From Thermocatellispora tengchongensis (GTDB lineage: Bacteria > Actinomycetota > Actinomycetes > Streptosporangiales > Streptosporangiaceae): a stretch of 64,000 nucleotides of DNA. The stretch covers positions 194,569 to 258,568 of the forward strand of contig NZ_JACHGN010000007.1 of assembly GCF_014202315.1 (NCBI RefSeq). Direction: 5' to 3'. The position numbers and the translations under genes were made by a program. Positions 19,228 to 28,868 of this stretch are shown piece by piece (the stretch's first letter is position 1; the number at the start of each line of letters is the position of its first letter). A model generated the notes under the pieces. The model saw nothing but the letters and a program-made list of their open reading frames with translations, ran no database searches and was not told the DNA's origin.

Positions 19228-19883
19228 TCCACCCCTCCGGACGGGTCGCCCTCCTGGCCCGCGTCCGCGGGCTGGAGGTCGTAGACCCGCCAGTCGCTGC
19301 CTACCTGGGTGAGCGTGACCGCGTAGTCGGCGCTGCGCTGTTGCGGCCCGCTCGTGGAGGTGACGTTCTGCACGCCCGTCACCACGAAGATCACCGAGGT
19401 CTCGTCGACCTCCCGGATCTGCTTGACCGTCGCCGAGCCCTGGGCGACGAGCTGGTCGGTGCGGTTCTGCTCGACCGTGCCCGGCGCGCTGACGGCGCGG
19501 GCCAGCTCGTCGCCCAGCTCGGTGGTGGTGAAGGCGCGCAGCCGCTGGGCGTACGCGCCGGGGTCCTCATCGAAGCGGTACGTGCCGTACGCCTCGGTGA
19601 AACGCCGCGCCACGTCGGCCGCCGCCGCCAGCTCCTGCTTCGACATCGGCAGGAAGGAGTAGATGTCGAAGGGGGCCTGGCTGGCCGTGGCCAGCGGCGT
19701 CTGCGGGACGGCCGGGGACGCGCCGCCCTCGCCGACCTCCTGCCGCTGGGCCGCGGCGGGCGACGCCGGAGTCTCCTCCGACGTGCCCGGCCCGCCCACC
19801 GTGAGATAGATCCCCACCACCGCGAGGATCGCGACCAGCCCGGCGAAGACCACGCCCCGCCGGTCTCCGGTTCCGCCCGCCAA
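19224..19883 (-). CDS. Bitopic secretion-apparatus protein, possibly VirB8/TcpC-like fold
   Basis: A 219-residue protein: short cytoplasmic N-terminus, one transmembrane helix (GVVFAGLVAILAVVGIYLTV), a Pro/Ala/Gln-rich linker, then a compact extracytoplasmic domain (ADVARRFTEAYGTYRFDED to DYAVTLTQVGSDWRVYDLQP). The helix followed by a beta strand ending in a tryptophan motif resembles the NTF2-like domain of VirB8/TcpC and the product at 28869. The start is a TTG at 19883. Its place between the TrbL-like and NlpC/P60 genes argues for a channel component. Homology to VirB8 is only suspected. Confidence 0.6.
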   Translation of the reverse strand: MAGGTGDRRGVVFAGLVAILAVVGIYLTVGGPGTSEETPASPAAAQRQEVGEGGASPAVPQTPLATASQAPFDIYSFLPMSKQELAAAADVARRFTEAYGTYRFDEDPGAYAQRLRAFTTTELGDELARAVSAPGTVEQNRTDQLVAQGSATVKQIREVDETSVIFVVTGVQNVTSTSGPQQRSADYAVTLTQVGSDWRVYDLQPADAGQEGDPSGGVE

Positions 19884-19960
19884 CGCCCGTTCCCTTGGTC
19901 CTCGTGCTCGTGGATGCCGTCAGTGCCGGACCCGTCCGGGTCCTTGACCGTTAGTCCTCG

Positions 19961-22378
19961 TTAGTCCTTGTCGGGATTGGTGGGGCGCAGCCAGAAGGGC
20001 GTGGGCGCCTCGTCCGCGCCGTCGCCGCTCCTGCTGGGCAGCCACAGCGGGGGCGCCTCGGACGCCCGGTCGCGGCGCGCGCCGTCGGAGCCGCGCGCCA
20101 CGCCTCCGCCGTTGCGCCGCGCCTGCCCGTTGCCGCCGCCGAACAGGCCGCCGCCGTCGCCGCCGCGCCGGCCGTCACGCCCGCCACGGCCACCGCCGCC
20201 TCCGCCTCCGCCGAACAGGCCGCCACCGCCACCGCCGCCGAACAGGCCGCCGCCGCCCCGCGCCGGGCCGCCGGACTGCCTGCCGGTCCTGGCGGTGGAG
20301 CCGCCAGTGCCGCGGGTGCCCGCCGCGGCCGAGCCGCCGCGCGCCCAGCCGCCGCCGGACCGCCCGCCGAACCAGCCGGTGCCGCCGGTCGTGCCGGTCG
20401 TCCCGGTGGTGCCGGACGCGGCGCCGCGTACGGTCCCGTTGGCCGTCGCGCCCGTACGCACGCCGCGTACGGCGCCGTTGGACGGCGTGCCGGACAGGTT
20501 GAGCGGCGGGGCCGAGCCCGTGCGCTGGATCGTGGTGCGGGCGGGCACCTTGCGGCGGCCCGCCGCCGTGCCGTCGGTGTCGAGCGGCGCGGGCGCGCCC
20601 ACCGGCACCCGGGCGTTGGACGGCGTGGCCGCCTCCGCGCCGTCGGTGCCGCGCGCCCGGCCCTGGGCCACTCCCCCGGCCGCCGCCGCGGCGGCCGTCG
20701 CGCCACCCGCGATGGCCGCGGTCTGCAGCAGCGGCTCGGCCTTGCGCAGCCCCCAGCGCCCGGCGCGGTAGCCCGCCACCGGCGGCAGCGCGTTGGCCGC
20801 CCGCGACAGGGTGGGCGCGGTCGCGGCCTCGCCGAGCATGCGGGTGGTGAGCGTGTGCCCGTCCATGGACGCGAACAGGTGCTGGAACGGCCGCCGGTAG
20901 AAGAACACCGCGATCGTCAGCAGCGCCATGAACAGGATCTGCAGGCCCCAGGGCATGGCGGTGGCGATGATCAGCGCGTAGCCGTAGACCAGCACGCCGA
21001 GCACCAGCGCCAGCACCGCCTGTCTCAGCAATGTGCCGATCAGCATCTCCAGCCAGCGCATCGCGATGATCCGCCCGGAGCCCGGATGCACGCCGATCAG
21101 CAGGAAGACCGGCGCCAGGATCAGCAACAGCAGGAAGCCCACCTTGAGCACCAGCAGCGACACCGCCACCAGGAAGATCAGCAGGCCCGCCACCATGGCC
21201 GCGATCAGCGCCCCGATCGCGATGCCCAGCCTGGTGGTCCAGTCCTTGCCCTGGATCAGCGGGAAGATCGCGGTGTTCTCCAGCTTGTCGGCGAACTCCT
21301 CCTCATACCGCTTCTGGTACGCGTCGCTGGCCGGCCGCTCGCCCGCGGCCATCTCCTGCGCGTCGATGGCCTGGATGTCCAGCACCTTGGCCCCGAAGTC
21401 GCGTACGACCGGCGCGTTGGGGTCGGCGGTGCCGAACTGGCCCATCAGCCACGGCTTGCAGACCAGCGTGGACCACAGCGCGTCGGCGTTCTGGTCCACC
21501 CCGGGCGTGCCCGCCTGGCCGTAGCCGCCCGGCTGCGCCTCGGCGGTGGTGTCGCCCTTGGTGGGCAGGCAGGACACGCCGCCGGAGTTGGGCAGCCCGG
21601 CGAACGCCGAGTTGACGATCTCGCCGGTCTTGTCGGTCACCACCTTGCCGATGCCGGTGAAGTCGCCGGGACGGCTGAAGAACCACACCGCGACCGTCAC
21701 CGCGAGCACCATCCAGATGACGCCCTCGGCGGTGGTGGTCGCCCGCTTGCGGATCAGGCCGTACCACGCCAGCCAGATCGCGCCCAGGATCACCACCGGG
21801 CGCAGGTACGGCCAGTACATCGCGTTGGCCAGGTTGGTGACGATCCCGTCCACCGCGTCCTTGATCGACTGCAGCGGGCCCTCGGTCGCCGCGGCCTGGT
21901 AGGTGGTGATCGTCATCCGATCGACCGACTTGGCCCACAGGAAGATCGTGTTGGCCCAGGCGTTGCCCAGCACCGCGGCGACGTCGTCGCAGCCGAGCTG
22001 GTGGGTGTGCCAGAACTGCCCGGCCATGCCGTAGCGGTCGTAGTTGGTCTGCGACTCCGGAGCCGGCGGCGCGGTGGGCTGCTGCTGCGCCCCCACCTGC
22101 GCGCCGGCCGTCGTCGCCAGCGAGTCGGCGGGCGGCTTGAGCAGCCCGTCGAGCCCGCCGTCCACGATCTCGGGTGCGAGGTCCGGGGAGAGGTCACACG
22201 GCGCCGCCGCAGTGGCCGTGCCCATCGTGGGCAGGGCCAGCGGCAGCGCCAGTAATCCCAGGAACAGCACCAGGCCGGCGGCGCACCGCCGGAGTAGTCG
22301 AGCCCGTCTGTCTCCGCGTTCCGGCCCGCCGCCGATTCTCGGCCCAGGCCCTCGCCGCCCCTTGCGGGACACCCTCAT
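19961..22378 (-). CDS. TrbL/VirB6-like polytopic secretion protein with glycine-rich GLFG tail
   Basis: An 805-residue protein. Signal-like first helix (GLVLFLGLLALPLALP), an extracytoplasmic N-terminal region, then helices at about 175-215, and a cluster at about 345-460 (IAIGALIAAMVAGLLIFLVA; LLVLKVGFLLLLILAPVFLL; and others), as in TrbL/VirB6 inner-membrane channel proteins. The last 250 residues are low complexity, with three GLFGGG motifs in poly-Gly, RGG-like repeats, and a terminal APPLWLP / APTPFWLRP pair. The ATG overlaps the VirB4 stop (ATGA). The 77-bp gap to the next gene is the longest in this half of the operon. Confidence 0.78.
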   Translation of the reverse strand: MRVSRKGRRGPGPRIGGGPERGDRRARLLRRCAAGLVLFLGLLALPLALPTMGTATAAAPCDLSPDLAPEIVDGGLDGLLKPPADSLATTAGAQVGAQQQPTAPPAPESQTNYDRYGMAGQFWHTHQLGCDDVAAVLGNAWANTIFLWAKSVDRMTITTYQAAATEGPLQSIKDAVDGIVTNLANAMYWPYLRPVVILGAIWLAWYGLIRKRATTTAEGVIWMVLAVTVAVWFFSRPGDFTGIGKVVTDKTGEIVNSAFAGLPNSGGVSCLPTKGDTTAEAQPGGYGQAGTPGVDQNADALWSTLVCKPWLMGQFGTADPNAPVVRDFGAKVLDIQAIDAQEMAAGERPASDAYQKRYEEEFADKLENTAIFPLIQGKDWTTRLGIAIGALIAAMVAGLLIFLVAVSLLVLKVGFLLLLILAPVFLLIGVHPGSGRIIAMRWLEMLIGTLLRQAVLALVLGVLVYGYALIIATAMPWGLQILFMALLTIAVFFYRRPFQHLFASMDGHTLTTRMLGEAATAPTLSRAANALPPVAGYRAGRWGLRKAEPLLQTAAIAGGATAAAAAAGGVAQGRARGTDGAEAATPSNARVPVGAPAPLDTDGTAAGRRKVPARTTIQRTGSAPPLNLSGTPSNGAVRGVRTGATANGTVRGAASGTTGTTGTTGGTGWFGGRSGGGWARGGSAAAGTRGTGGSTARTGRQSGGPARGGGGLFGGGGGGGLFGGGGGGGGRGGRDGRRGGDGGGLFGGGNGQARRNGGGVARGSDGARRDRASEAPPLWLPSRSGDGADEAPTPFWLRPTNPDKD

Positions 22379-24861
22379 GACCGCACCTCCTGCGCCGTCG
22401 CCCCCGAGCCGCCGATGCCCCCAGAAGGATCATGCCCGTTCTCGCCGGGCTTGTCGTGCGTCGGATTCGTGTCGAGCCAGCGAAGTAGTTCTTCGCTGAT
22501 CAGATCGACCGCGATCCGGCCGGCGCGGCCGTCCAGATCGCGGAAGACGCACTCGCCGTTGCCGAGCGAGCGCAGCACCGCCTTGTGCTCCTCCGAGGGA
22601 TCGACGCCGAGCAGCGACATCACGTGCTCGACCTCGACCCGCTCGGTGGACCTGAAGGCGAACACCGAGGACAGGCAGTTGGTGACCTGCTCGTTGAGCA
22701 GGTCGCCCGCGTTCTGGGAGACCAGTACGAGGGCGGTGTTGCGCGAGCGGCCCATCCGGCTCACCTCGGGCACCAGCTTGGCGCCCTCGGGAGTGGAGGT
22801 GATCGCCCACGCCTCGTCCAGGAAGATCGCCTTGGGCGAGCGGCGGTCGATGCCGTTCATCAGCCTGCGGGCGAACTGGGAGACGAGGTAGAGCAGCGCC
22901 ACGGACAGCCGCTGCTCGTAGGAGTAGTCGTCGCGGCCGGTGGCGACGTCGGGCAGGGTGAGACCGCCGAGGGTGAACACCGTGGTCCAGCCCTCGCTGT
23001 CGATCTGGTCGCCGCCCGAGGGGTCGAAGCACAGCCGGGCGAGGTGCATCTCGGACATCGAGCGCAGCACGGCGCCGAGGTTCTTCGACGCCGGATCGTC
23101 GGCCTGCTCCAGGAAGTCCACGACCTTGCCCAGCGAGGGGTTCTCGCCGTTCGACACCGCGGCCACCGCCTGGATCATGGCCGACTCGCGCTCCTCCGAC
23201 ATGCGGGGGAGCAGCAGCCGCAGCGTCTCGGTGGCCATGGTCTTCTTCGCGGCGATGTCGTCGCCGAAGCTGAACGGGTCGAGCAGGCCGGGCGCGGCCG
23301 AGCCCAGCGGGATGATCCGCGCCTTGCGGCCCCGCGCCTGGAGCAGGCGTACCAGCGACTCGGCGTCGCCCTTGGGGTCGATCACCGCGACCGTCACGCC
23401 GCGCAGCGCCATCTGGTAGATCAGCAGCAGCGCCAGCGTGGTCTTGCCGCCGCCGGGCTCGCCGGTGATCGCGATGGCGGTCGGGCGGTTGCGGGTGGCC
23501 GCCACCAGCGGGTCGAAGTGCACGATGCTGCGCGCCCGGCCGACGGTCTCGCCGACGTACGGGCCCACCCAGCCGGCGTTGGTCTCGTCGATCCGGTCGC
23601 CCAGATCGACGGTCGCCGTGGGCATGCCGCCCGCGATCGTGCGCAGCGGCTGGCGCTGGGCGTACGCGTTGACCCGCACCCGCTCGCCCGGCAGCGACTC
23701 GCAGAACAGCGAGAACTGGTCGCCGGTCGAGTTGACGATGTCGATGCCGAGGTCGCGGTAGTGCTCGATCACGGCCTCGACCCGCTGCACGCAGATCTCC
23801 TCCGTGGGCGCGCTGACGATCAGCCGGTGCCAGCCGTACACGAAGGGCAGGCGCTCCTTGGTGATGCCGTGCTCCAGCATGCGCGCCGCGTCGATCTGCT
23901 CGGCCAGCGCGATCGGCGCCTCTGCGCCCGCCTCGCGGATGTGGATGTCCATGTCGCGGGCGTGCGCGAGCTTGCGCGCGACGTCCTTGCTGGCCTTGAC
24001 CGGCGGGATCAGCCGCATCCGGCTGGAGACCTCCACCGGGAACGGGAGCTGGTCGGCGAAGTGCTGCCACGGCTCGCCGTCGGGGAACGGCATCAGGTCG
24101 GGGAAGCGGGCGAAGGACAGGTGGGCCACATAGGAGTCGCCGGCGTTCTGCACGATGCGCAGCATCGACCGGCCGTTGTGGATCTGGCCCTCGACCAGCG
24201 CCTCGATCTCGCCCCGGCCCCAGCGCCGCTTCGGGCTGGCCGACGGCGGCGGGTCGCCCAGGCCGCCGTGCGCGGCGTGCTGGAACAGCCAGGCGATCTC
24301 GGTGGACGTGGCGTGGCGGGCGTACAGGGCGCTGGAGGCCAGCGCGCGGCCCAGCCGCTCGGCCGCGGCGGTCCACTTGGCGATCTCGCTGTCGGGCACG
24401 TGGTCGTCCTCCAGCCCGAGCGCCTTCTCGCCGCGCTGGTAGAAGCCGAAGAGCTGCGCCAGCACGCCGGTGCCGAGCTGCGCCCCGCGCGGCCCGAGGC
24501 GTACGCCGAGGTAGACCTCCTTGGTCCAGAAGTCCTTGGCCCAGACGTGGCGGTACATCTCCTCCAGGTAGTCGCGCCAGCCCGGCCCCTCGTCGGAGGT
24601 CTGGTTCAGCGCCATCGCCCACTCGGCGGCGGGGTAGGCGCGGTGCGCGACCCGCAGGTGCACCTCCGCGTCGGGCATGCGGATGGCCGCCAGCGCGATC
24701 GTGATGTTCGTCGCCAGGGCCTCGCGCTCCTCCGGGGTCACGAACTCATAGTTCACCGTCGGAAGCCGGAAGTAAGCCCATGCCGCGGAATCGGTAAGGA
24801 GCACTCGATCGTCGAAGTACCTGACGGCCAGGCGGCTGCGCGCCCGCGACGAACGACTCAT
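22375..24861 (-). CDS. VirB4-family conjugation/secretion ATPase
   Basis: An 828-residue protein. The N-terminal 400 residues are the VirB4 N-domain. The C-terminal RecA-like motor has Walker A GEPGGGKTT at 467-475, a conserved VIDPKGD, Walker B AIFLDEAWAI and a VSQNAGDLL motif, the TraC/VirB4 pattern. It energises assembly or transport in type IV secretion systems. It lies between the TcpE-MinD fusion (31 bp) and the TrbL-like gene (4-nt overlap). This is the strongest single marker that the cluster is T4SS-related. Confidence 0.9.
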   Translation of the reverse strand: MSRSSRARSRLAVRYFDDRVLLTDSAAWAYFRLPTVNYEFVTPEEREALATNITIALAAIRMPDAEVHLRVAHRAYPAAEWAMALNQTSDEGPGWRDYLEEMYRHVWAKDFWTKEVYLGVRLGPRGAQLGTGVLAQLFGFYQRGEKALGLEDDHVPDSEIAKWTAAAERLGRALASSALYARHATSTEIAWLFQHAAHGGLGDPPPSASPKRRWGRGEIEALVEGQIHNGRSMLRIVQNAGDSYVAHLSFARFPDLMPFPDGEPWQHFADQLPFPVEVSSRMRLIPPVKASKDVARKLAHARDMDIHIREAGAEAPIALAEQIDAARMLEHGITKERLPFVYGWHRLIVSAPTEEICVQRVEAVIEHYRDLGIDIVNSTGDQFSLFCESLPGERVRVNAYAQRQPLRTIAGGMPTATVDLGDRIDETNAGWVGPYVGETVGRARSIVHFDPLVAATRNRPTAIAITGEPGGGKTTLALLLIYQMALRGVTVAVIDPKGDAESLVRLLQARGRKARIIPLGSAAPGLLDPFSFGDDIAAKKTMATETLRLLLPRMSEERESAMIQAVAAVSNGENPSLGKVVDFLEQADDPASKNLGAVLRSMSEMHLARLCFDPSGGDQIDSEGWTTVFTLGGLTLPDVATGRDDYSYEQRLSVALLYLVSQFARRLMNGIDRRSPKAIFLDEAWAITSTPEGAKLVPEVSRMGRSRNTALVLVSQNAGDLLNEQVTNCLSSVFAFRSTERVEVEHVMSLLGVDPSEEHKAVLRSLGNGECVFRDLDGRAGRIAVDLISEELLRWLDTNPTHDKPGENGHDPSGGIGGSGATAQEVRS

Positions 24862-24892
24862 GAGCCGCTCTCCCTGCCCTCGCGCCTCAGGA

Positions 24893-27800
24893 TCACTGAG
24901 CCACTTCCTCCTCGCTGTTCCTGGCCGCCCGGGGTGCGACGAATCCCGCGATCACCACGCCCGCGAGGGCCAGATAGGCCCTGCGGCCGGCCGAGCGCAG
25001 ATGCGCCGGCTCCACGCAGGCCTGCCGCCCCGGCGCCAGCTCGTCCTCCCACGGCACCCGTACGATCGCCCGGCACCGTCCCCGCGCCACCGCCTCGGCC
25101 TGCTCCACGTCGCCCATGCTGCGCCGGCTCACGCCGTTGACCACCATGATCGCGCGTCTGCGCAGGTCGGCGCACCCGTGCCCGTCGAGCCAGTCGTACG
25201 TCATCGCCACCGCGTCGGGCCCGTCCTCGCTGGCGGGCACCACCAGCACGAGCTGGTCGGCGTACGGCAGCACCCGCGCGGCCAGCGCCGCCGCCGGGTC
25301 GATCACCACCAGCTTGTAGTGCCGGTCGAGCACGTGCATGAGCTGCCCGAGCCGCTGGTCGGAGAAGAGGGTGCGGTCGGCGAGCCGCTGTTCCGCGCCC
25401 GCGTCGGTGTCGGCCCCGACCACCTCCAGCCCCGAGGCCGACCGGGTCGTGTACGCGCGCATGCTCAGGTAGCCGCTCACCTGCTCCACGCCGCCCAGCA
25501 GCGAGGTCAGCGTCTCGGGCGAGTCGGCCTGCACCCGGCTGGTCAGCGTGTTCTCGCCGGTGTTGGCGTCCACCGCGAGCACCCGGTCGTCGCGGAGCTG
25601 GGCCAGCGTGTGCCCCAGCATCAGCGCGGTCGTGGTCTGCCCGGCCCCGCCGGTGCAGCCCAGCACGACCACCCGCCTGCTGCCCGCGAACACCGCGCGC
25701 GCCCGCGCCTCGTCGATCTCCGACCCGTCGGTGCGGCTGCCACCCGAGCCGATGACCACCTGCGCCAGCCGCCGCCATCCGCCCGACGGGTCGCGCCCCA
25801 CCACGGACTCCACCCGCCGCGGCTTGGCCGGCGGCCGGAACTCCGGCCTCCCGCCGTGATCCGGCACGTCACCCCCGGGCCGCGCCACCGGGATCGGCAA
25901 CGCCGGCACCCCGGCCCCCGCCTGCCCCACGGCCCGGACCGACACCCGCGCCGGATACCCGGCCCCGGCCTCCCGGCCCGGCTCACCCGCCTCCAGCCCC
26001 CCGGCCTCGGCCGTGCCCACCGGCTCCCCTGGGATGTGCTCGGCGGCCGGAGCCACGGGAACGGGCCCGGCAGCCGGAACCACGGGGACGGCCGGAACGG
26101 CCGGGACGTGCCCGGCGGCCGGAACCACCGGAACGGCCGGAACCACCGGGACCTGCCCGGCAGCCGGAACGGCCGGAACGGCCGGGACCTGCCCGGCGGC
26201 CGGGGCCACGGGCTCGCCCGGCATCGGGCTGTCGGCGGCGGCCGGCGGCCACGCACGCTGGGTGTCGGGCGAGATCGGGATCAGCCGCGCGGGCCGCGGC
26301 GGCTGTCCCCTGCGGTGCTGCTCACGCGGGTCGTCCGGGTCACGCCCCGACGCCCCGAGATCCCCGGCCCCCGGATCGGCGGAGGCCGCCAGCCGCCGCA
26401 ACCGCCGCAACGCCTCCGCCCCGATGGGCGCCCCGGCCGACCGCTGCCGAGCACGCTCGCCCTCGGCCTCGTCCCCGTCCGTCTCGCCCTCGGCCGCATG
26501 CCTGTCAACGGCAGCCGCGTCCACGTCACCGCCGGCCACGGCGTCACCAGCGGCCACGGGCTCACCAGCGGCCACCGCCAGCCCGCCGGCATCGGGCGTG
26601 AGAGCACGGTCGGCACCGGTGGTGACCTCGTCCCGACTGACCGCGCGAGCCCCATTCAGGTCCGGGTCCGCCAAGGCGGCGGCCTCCACGCCACCCGCCT
26701 CCACGTCGGCCCCGTCAGCACCGGCGGTGTCCGGCAGGGCGGCGTCCGCACCGGCCACGAGAGCGCCACTGGCATCGGGCGCGGCCGGGTCCATGTCGGC
26801 GGCGGCAGTACCGCTCGGGCCTGGCGAGGCGGCCCCCGCACCGACCGCGCGGGCATCGTGCGCGCCCTGCGAGGGAGCCTCCGTGCCCTGCGCCTCCGCG
26901 CCCTCGGCGAGGTCCCCCGCCACCTGCGGGTCGGCTGCCCGCCGACCGGCCATCCGCCGACCAGCCGCCTGCCGACCGGCCGCGCGAACCCGGGGCGCGA
27001 TGCCCTCGTCCTCGCCTGCCGCCTGAGCGGCCTCTGCCGGCGTCTCGGCCAGGGCCGCTTCGTGGGCGCGGGGCCCCGAGACGGGCTCCGCGGCCTCGGC
27101 CACCGGAACCGCGGTCACACCATCGCCACGCGCCTCCACCTCGGGAGCGCGCGACCCGGAGACGGGGCCCGACGCCTCTACCGCCGGGACCACGGCCACA
27201 CCATCGGCGCGCGTCTCCGCCTCCGAAGGGCGGGGCCCGGCGGCGGCCTTCTGGGTCTCGGCCGCGCCGGTTTCGGGGGATGTGGTCACTTCGTGTCGGG
27301 GGCCGCTGCCGGTGCCTGCCTGCGCGGACGGGACCTCGGGCGGGGTGACGACGTCGCCCCAGGTGAGGGGGGTCGCGCGCTCCGGTCGGGTCTCGGGGAG
27401 GTAGAACGGCTCGTGCCCGGCGGCCGGCGCTGCCGGGATCGCCTCGGTGGCGGGGCGGGCCGGGTCGGCGGAGACGCCGGGCAGGGGGATCAGGGCCGGG
27501 GCGTCGCCCTGGCGGCGTACCGGGGTGGTGCGCTCGCGGCCGGGGGCCTCGCGCTCGCGCCTCGGCGTACGGTCCCGGGACGGGGTGCGGTCGCGTGACG
27601 GCGCACCCTCTCGGGACGGCACGGCGGGGCCCCGCGTGCCCTGCGCGGTGCCGCGCTCGCGCACCTGCTCACGCTCCCGGACCTGCTCACGCTCGCGGAC
27701 CTGCTCACGCTCGCGGACCCGTTCCCTGACCTGCTCACGCTCCCGCTCCCGGACCTGCTCATTGCCCCGGACCTGCTCGCGCTCGCGCCCGCGTACCCGG

Positions 27801-28372
27801 TCGCGGGCCGGGAGCGGGGCGGGGTCGGTGACGGGGGCGTTGGCCGCGGCGGCGGCCGCTGCGGCGACGGCGGGGCGGACCTGGCGGGGGGCGGTGGGCA
27901 GGGCGCGTTCGGGGCGGCGGGACTTGACGGCGGCGTGCTTGGCGCGCGCGGCGACCTTGGCCCTGGCGCGGACCTTGGCGCGGTCGGCGGCGCGGGCGGG
28001 GCGGGGGGCGGCGCGCCAGACGCGGGCCACGATGGTGATCTCGCCGGGCTCGGCGTCGGGGGCCATGCGGCACCACGTACGCGGCTCGCCCAGGTAGCGG
28101 ACCTGCGACTGCAGCAGCTCCGTCAGGCGCTTGCTCTCGATGACCGGGCGGGTGGACAGCCAGGTCACGACGCCGGGCGGCACCAGGTAGACCACGTGCC
28201 ACGGGGCCTCGAAGGGGAGGCCGACGAGCCAGAGCATGAGGGACCACGGCACCAGCACGCCCACGAAGACACCGATCCAGACGATCGGAAGAGGCATGGG
28301 AAGCCGCAGGTCATACAGCTTGTACAGCCGCTTCTCAATGCGCCAGATATTGGTATAGGTGGGCAGGTCCAC
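24893..28372 (-). CDS. TcpE-like membrane domain fused to MinD/ParA-like ATPase through a long disordered linker
   Basis: A 1159-residue protein. Residues 1-115 match TcpE conjugation proteins (DLPTYTNIWRIEKRLYKLYD, two transmembrane helices, RPVIESKRLTELLQSQVRYL). About 120-860 is low-complexity Arg/Glu/Gln, then Ala/Pro/Glu-rich linker with REREQVR and VPAAGPVP repeats. Residues about 895-1140 are a MinD-like fold: P-loop 906-913 (TGGAGQTT), then VLAVDANTGENTLTSR and LVVIDPAA. The usual P-loop lysine is Gln912 and the signature lysine is Thr, so ATP hydrolysis is doubtful. A last hydrophobic stretch (YLALAGVVIAGFVAP) follows. The GTG start at 28372 has AGGAGG 5 nt upstream. Confidence 0.82.
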   Translation of the reverse strand: MDLPTYTNIWRIEKRLYKLYDLRLPMPLPIVWIGVFVGVLVPWSLMLWLVGLPFEAPWHVVYLVPPGVVTWLSTRPVIESKRLTELLQSQVRYLGEPRTWCRMAPDAEPGEITIVARVWRAAPRPARAADRAKVRARAKVAARAKHAAVKSRRPERALPTAPRQVRPAVAAAAAAAANAPVTDPAPLPARDRVRGREREQVRGNEQVREREREQVRERVREREQVREREQVREREQVRERGTAQGTRGPAVPSREGAPSRDRTPSRDRTPRREREAPGRERTTPVRRQGDAPALIPLPGVSADPARPATEAIPAAPAAGHEPFYLPETRPERATPLTWGDVVTPPEVPSAQAGTGSGPRHEVTTSPETGAAETQKAAAGPRPSEAETRADGVAVVPAVEASGPVSGSRAPEVEARGDGVTAVPVAEAAEPVSGPRAHEAALAETPAEAAQAAGEDEGIAPRVRAAGRQAAGRRMAGRRAADPQVAGDLAEGAEAQGTEAPSQGAHDARAVGAGAASPGPSGTAAADMDPAAPDASGALVAGADAALPDTAGADGADVEAGGVEAAALADPDLNGARAVSRDEVTTGADRALTPDAGGLAVAAGEPVAAGDAVAGGDVDAAAVDRHAAEGETDGDEAEGERARQRSAGAPIGAEALRRLRRLAASADPGAGDLGASGRDPDDPREQHRRGQPPRPARLIPISPDTQRAWPPAAADSPMPGEPVAPAAGQVPAVPAVPAAGQVPVVPAVPVVPAAGHVPAVPAVPVVPAAGPVPVAPAAEHIPGEPVGTAEAGGLEAGEPGREAGAGYPARVSVRAVGQAGAGVPALPIPVARPGGDVPDHGGRPEFRPPAKPRRVESVVGRDPSGGWRRLAQVVIGSGGSRTDGSEIDEARARAVFAGSRRVVVLGCTGGAGQTTTALMLGHTLAQLRDDRVLAVDANTGENTLTSRVQADSPETLTSLLGGVEQVSGYLSMRAYTTRSASGLEVVGADTDAGAEQRLADRTLFSDQRLGQLMHVLDRHYKLVVIDPAAALAARVLPYADQLVLVVPASEDGPDAVAMTYDWLDGHGCADLRRRAIMVVNGVSRRSMGDVEQAEAVARGRCRAIVRVPWEDELAPGRQACVEPAHLRSAGRRAYLALAGVVIAGFVAPRAARNSEEEVAQ

Positions 28373-28509
28373 GCGGTCCTCCTCTCCGCCCCTGGGGCCG
28401 ATGATCGCCGGCGCCGCCGCGCACGCCGGATCGTGCCGGATACCTCACGCGCCCTCCGGCGCGCGAACCACCTGATCCATCAATGACCGCGCAAAGCCTT
28501 GTCCAACCC

Positions 28510-28812
28510 TCACTGGATGCCCAGCGCCCCCGCGATCGCCCGCGCCGTCACCTCGATGATGTTGGGGACGTAGAAGATCACTCCGATGGCGATCGCCAGA
28601 ATGATGAACTGAACGAACCTGGTGATCTCGCGGGTGAAGAGGAAGAAAAGCGCCACGACCGAGACGATCACGAGGAACAGCGGGGCGAAGAAGCTGCGCA
28701 GGAAGTCGGCCAGCCCTTCGGTGTCGACGCCCGCCGGAGGGGCCGAGGGCGTCGCGAGTTCCGGCAGCACGGCCAGATCGGCGACGCTCAGCAATATCGT
28801 TTTCAGGATCAA
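28510..28812 (-). CDS. Small two-helix membrane protein of the secretion-like operon (TcpD-like?)
   Basis: A 100-residue protein with a Pro/Ala-rich N-terminal third and two hydrophobic helices: FFAPLFLVIVSVVALFFLFT, and FIILAIAIGVIFYVPNIIEV after a short basic turn (REITRF). Size and layout resemble TcpD or VirB2/VirB3-type subunits, but sequence alone does not decide. The start is a TTG at 28812 with GGGAGG 7 nt upstream; no ATG/GTG alternative keeps the full length. The 137 bp to the next gene hold no recognised element. Confidence 0.65.
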   Translation of the reverse strand: MILKTILLSVADLAVLPELATPSAPPAGVDTEGLADFLRSFFAPLFLVIVSVVALFFLFTREITRFVQFIILAIAIGVIFYVPNIIEVTARAIAGALGIQ

Positions 28813-28868
28813 TTCTCGTCCTCCCGGGGGTTTCGCTCAGCCACGTACGGGCCTGGGTCTGGCATCAG

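Noticed and set aside
22585-27598. Very long plus-strand open frames (about 850 and 910 codons) opposite the VirB4 and TcpE-MinD genes
   Set aside because: They are antisense shadows of high-GC coding sequence: His/Arg/Gly/Pro-rich, no domains, while the minus-strand frames have Walker motifs and membrane helices.
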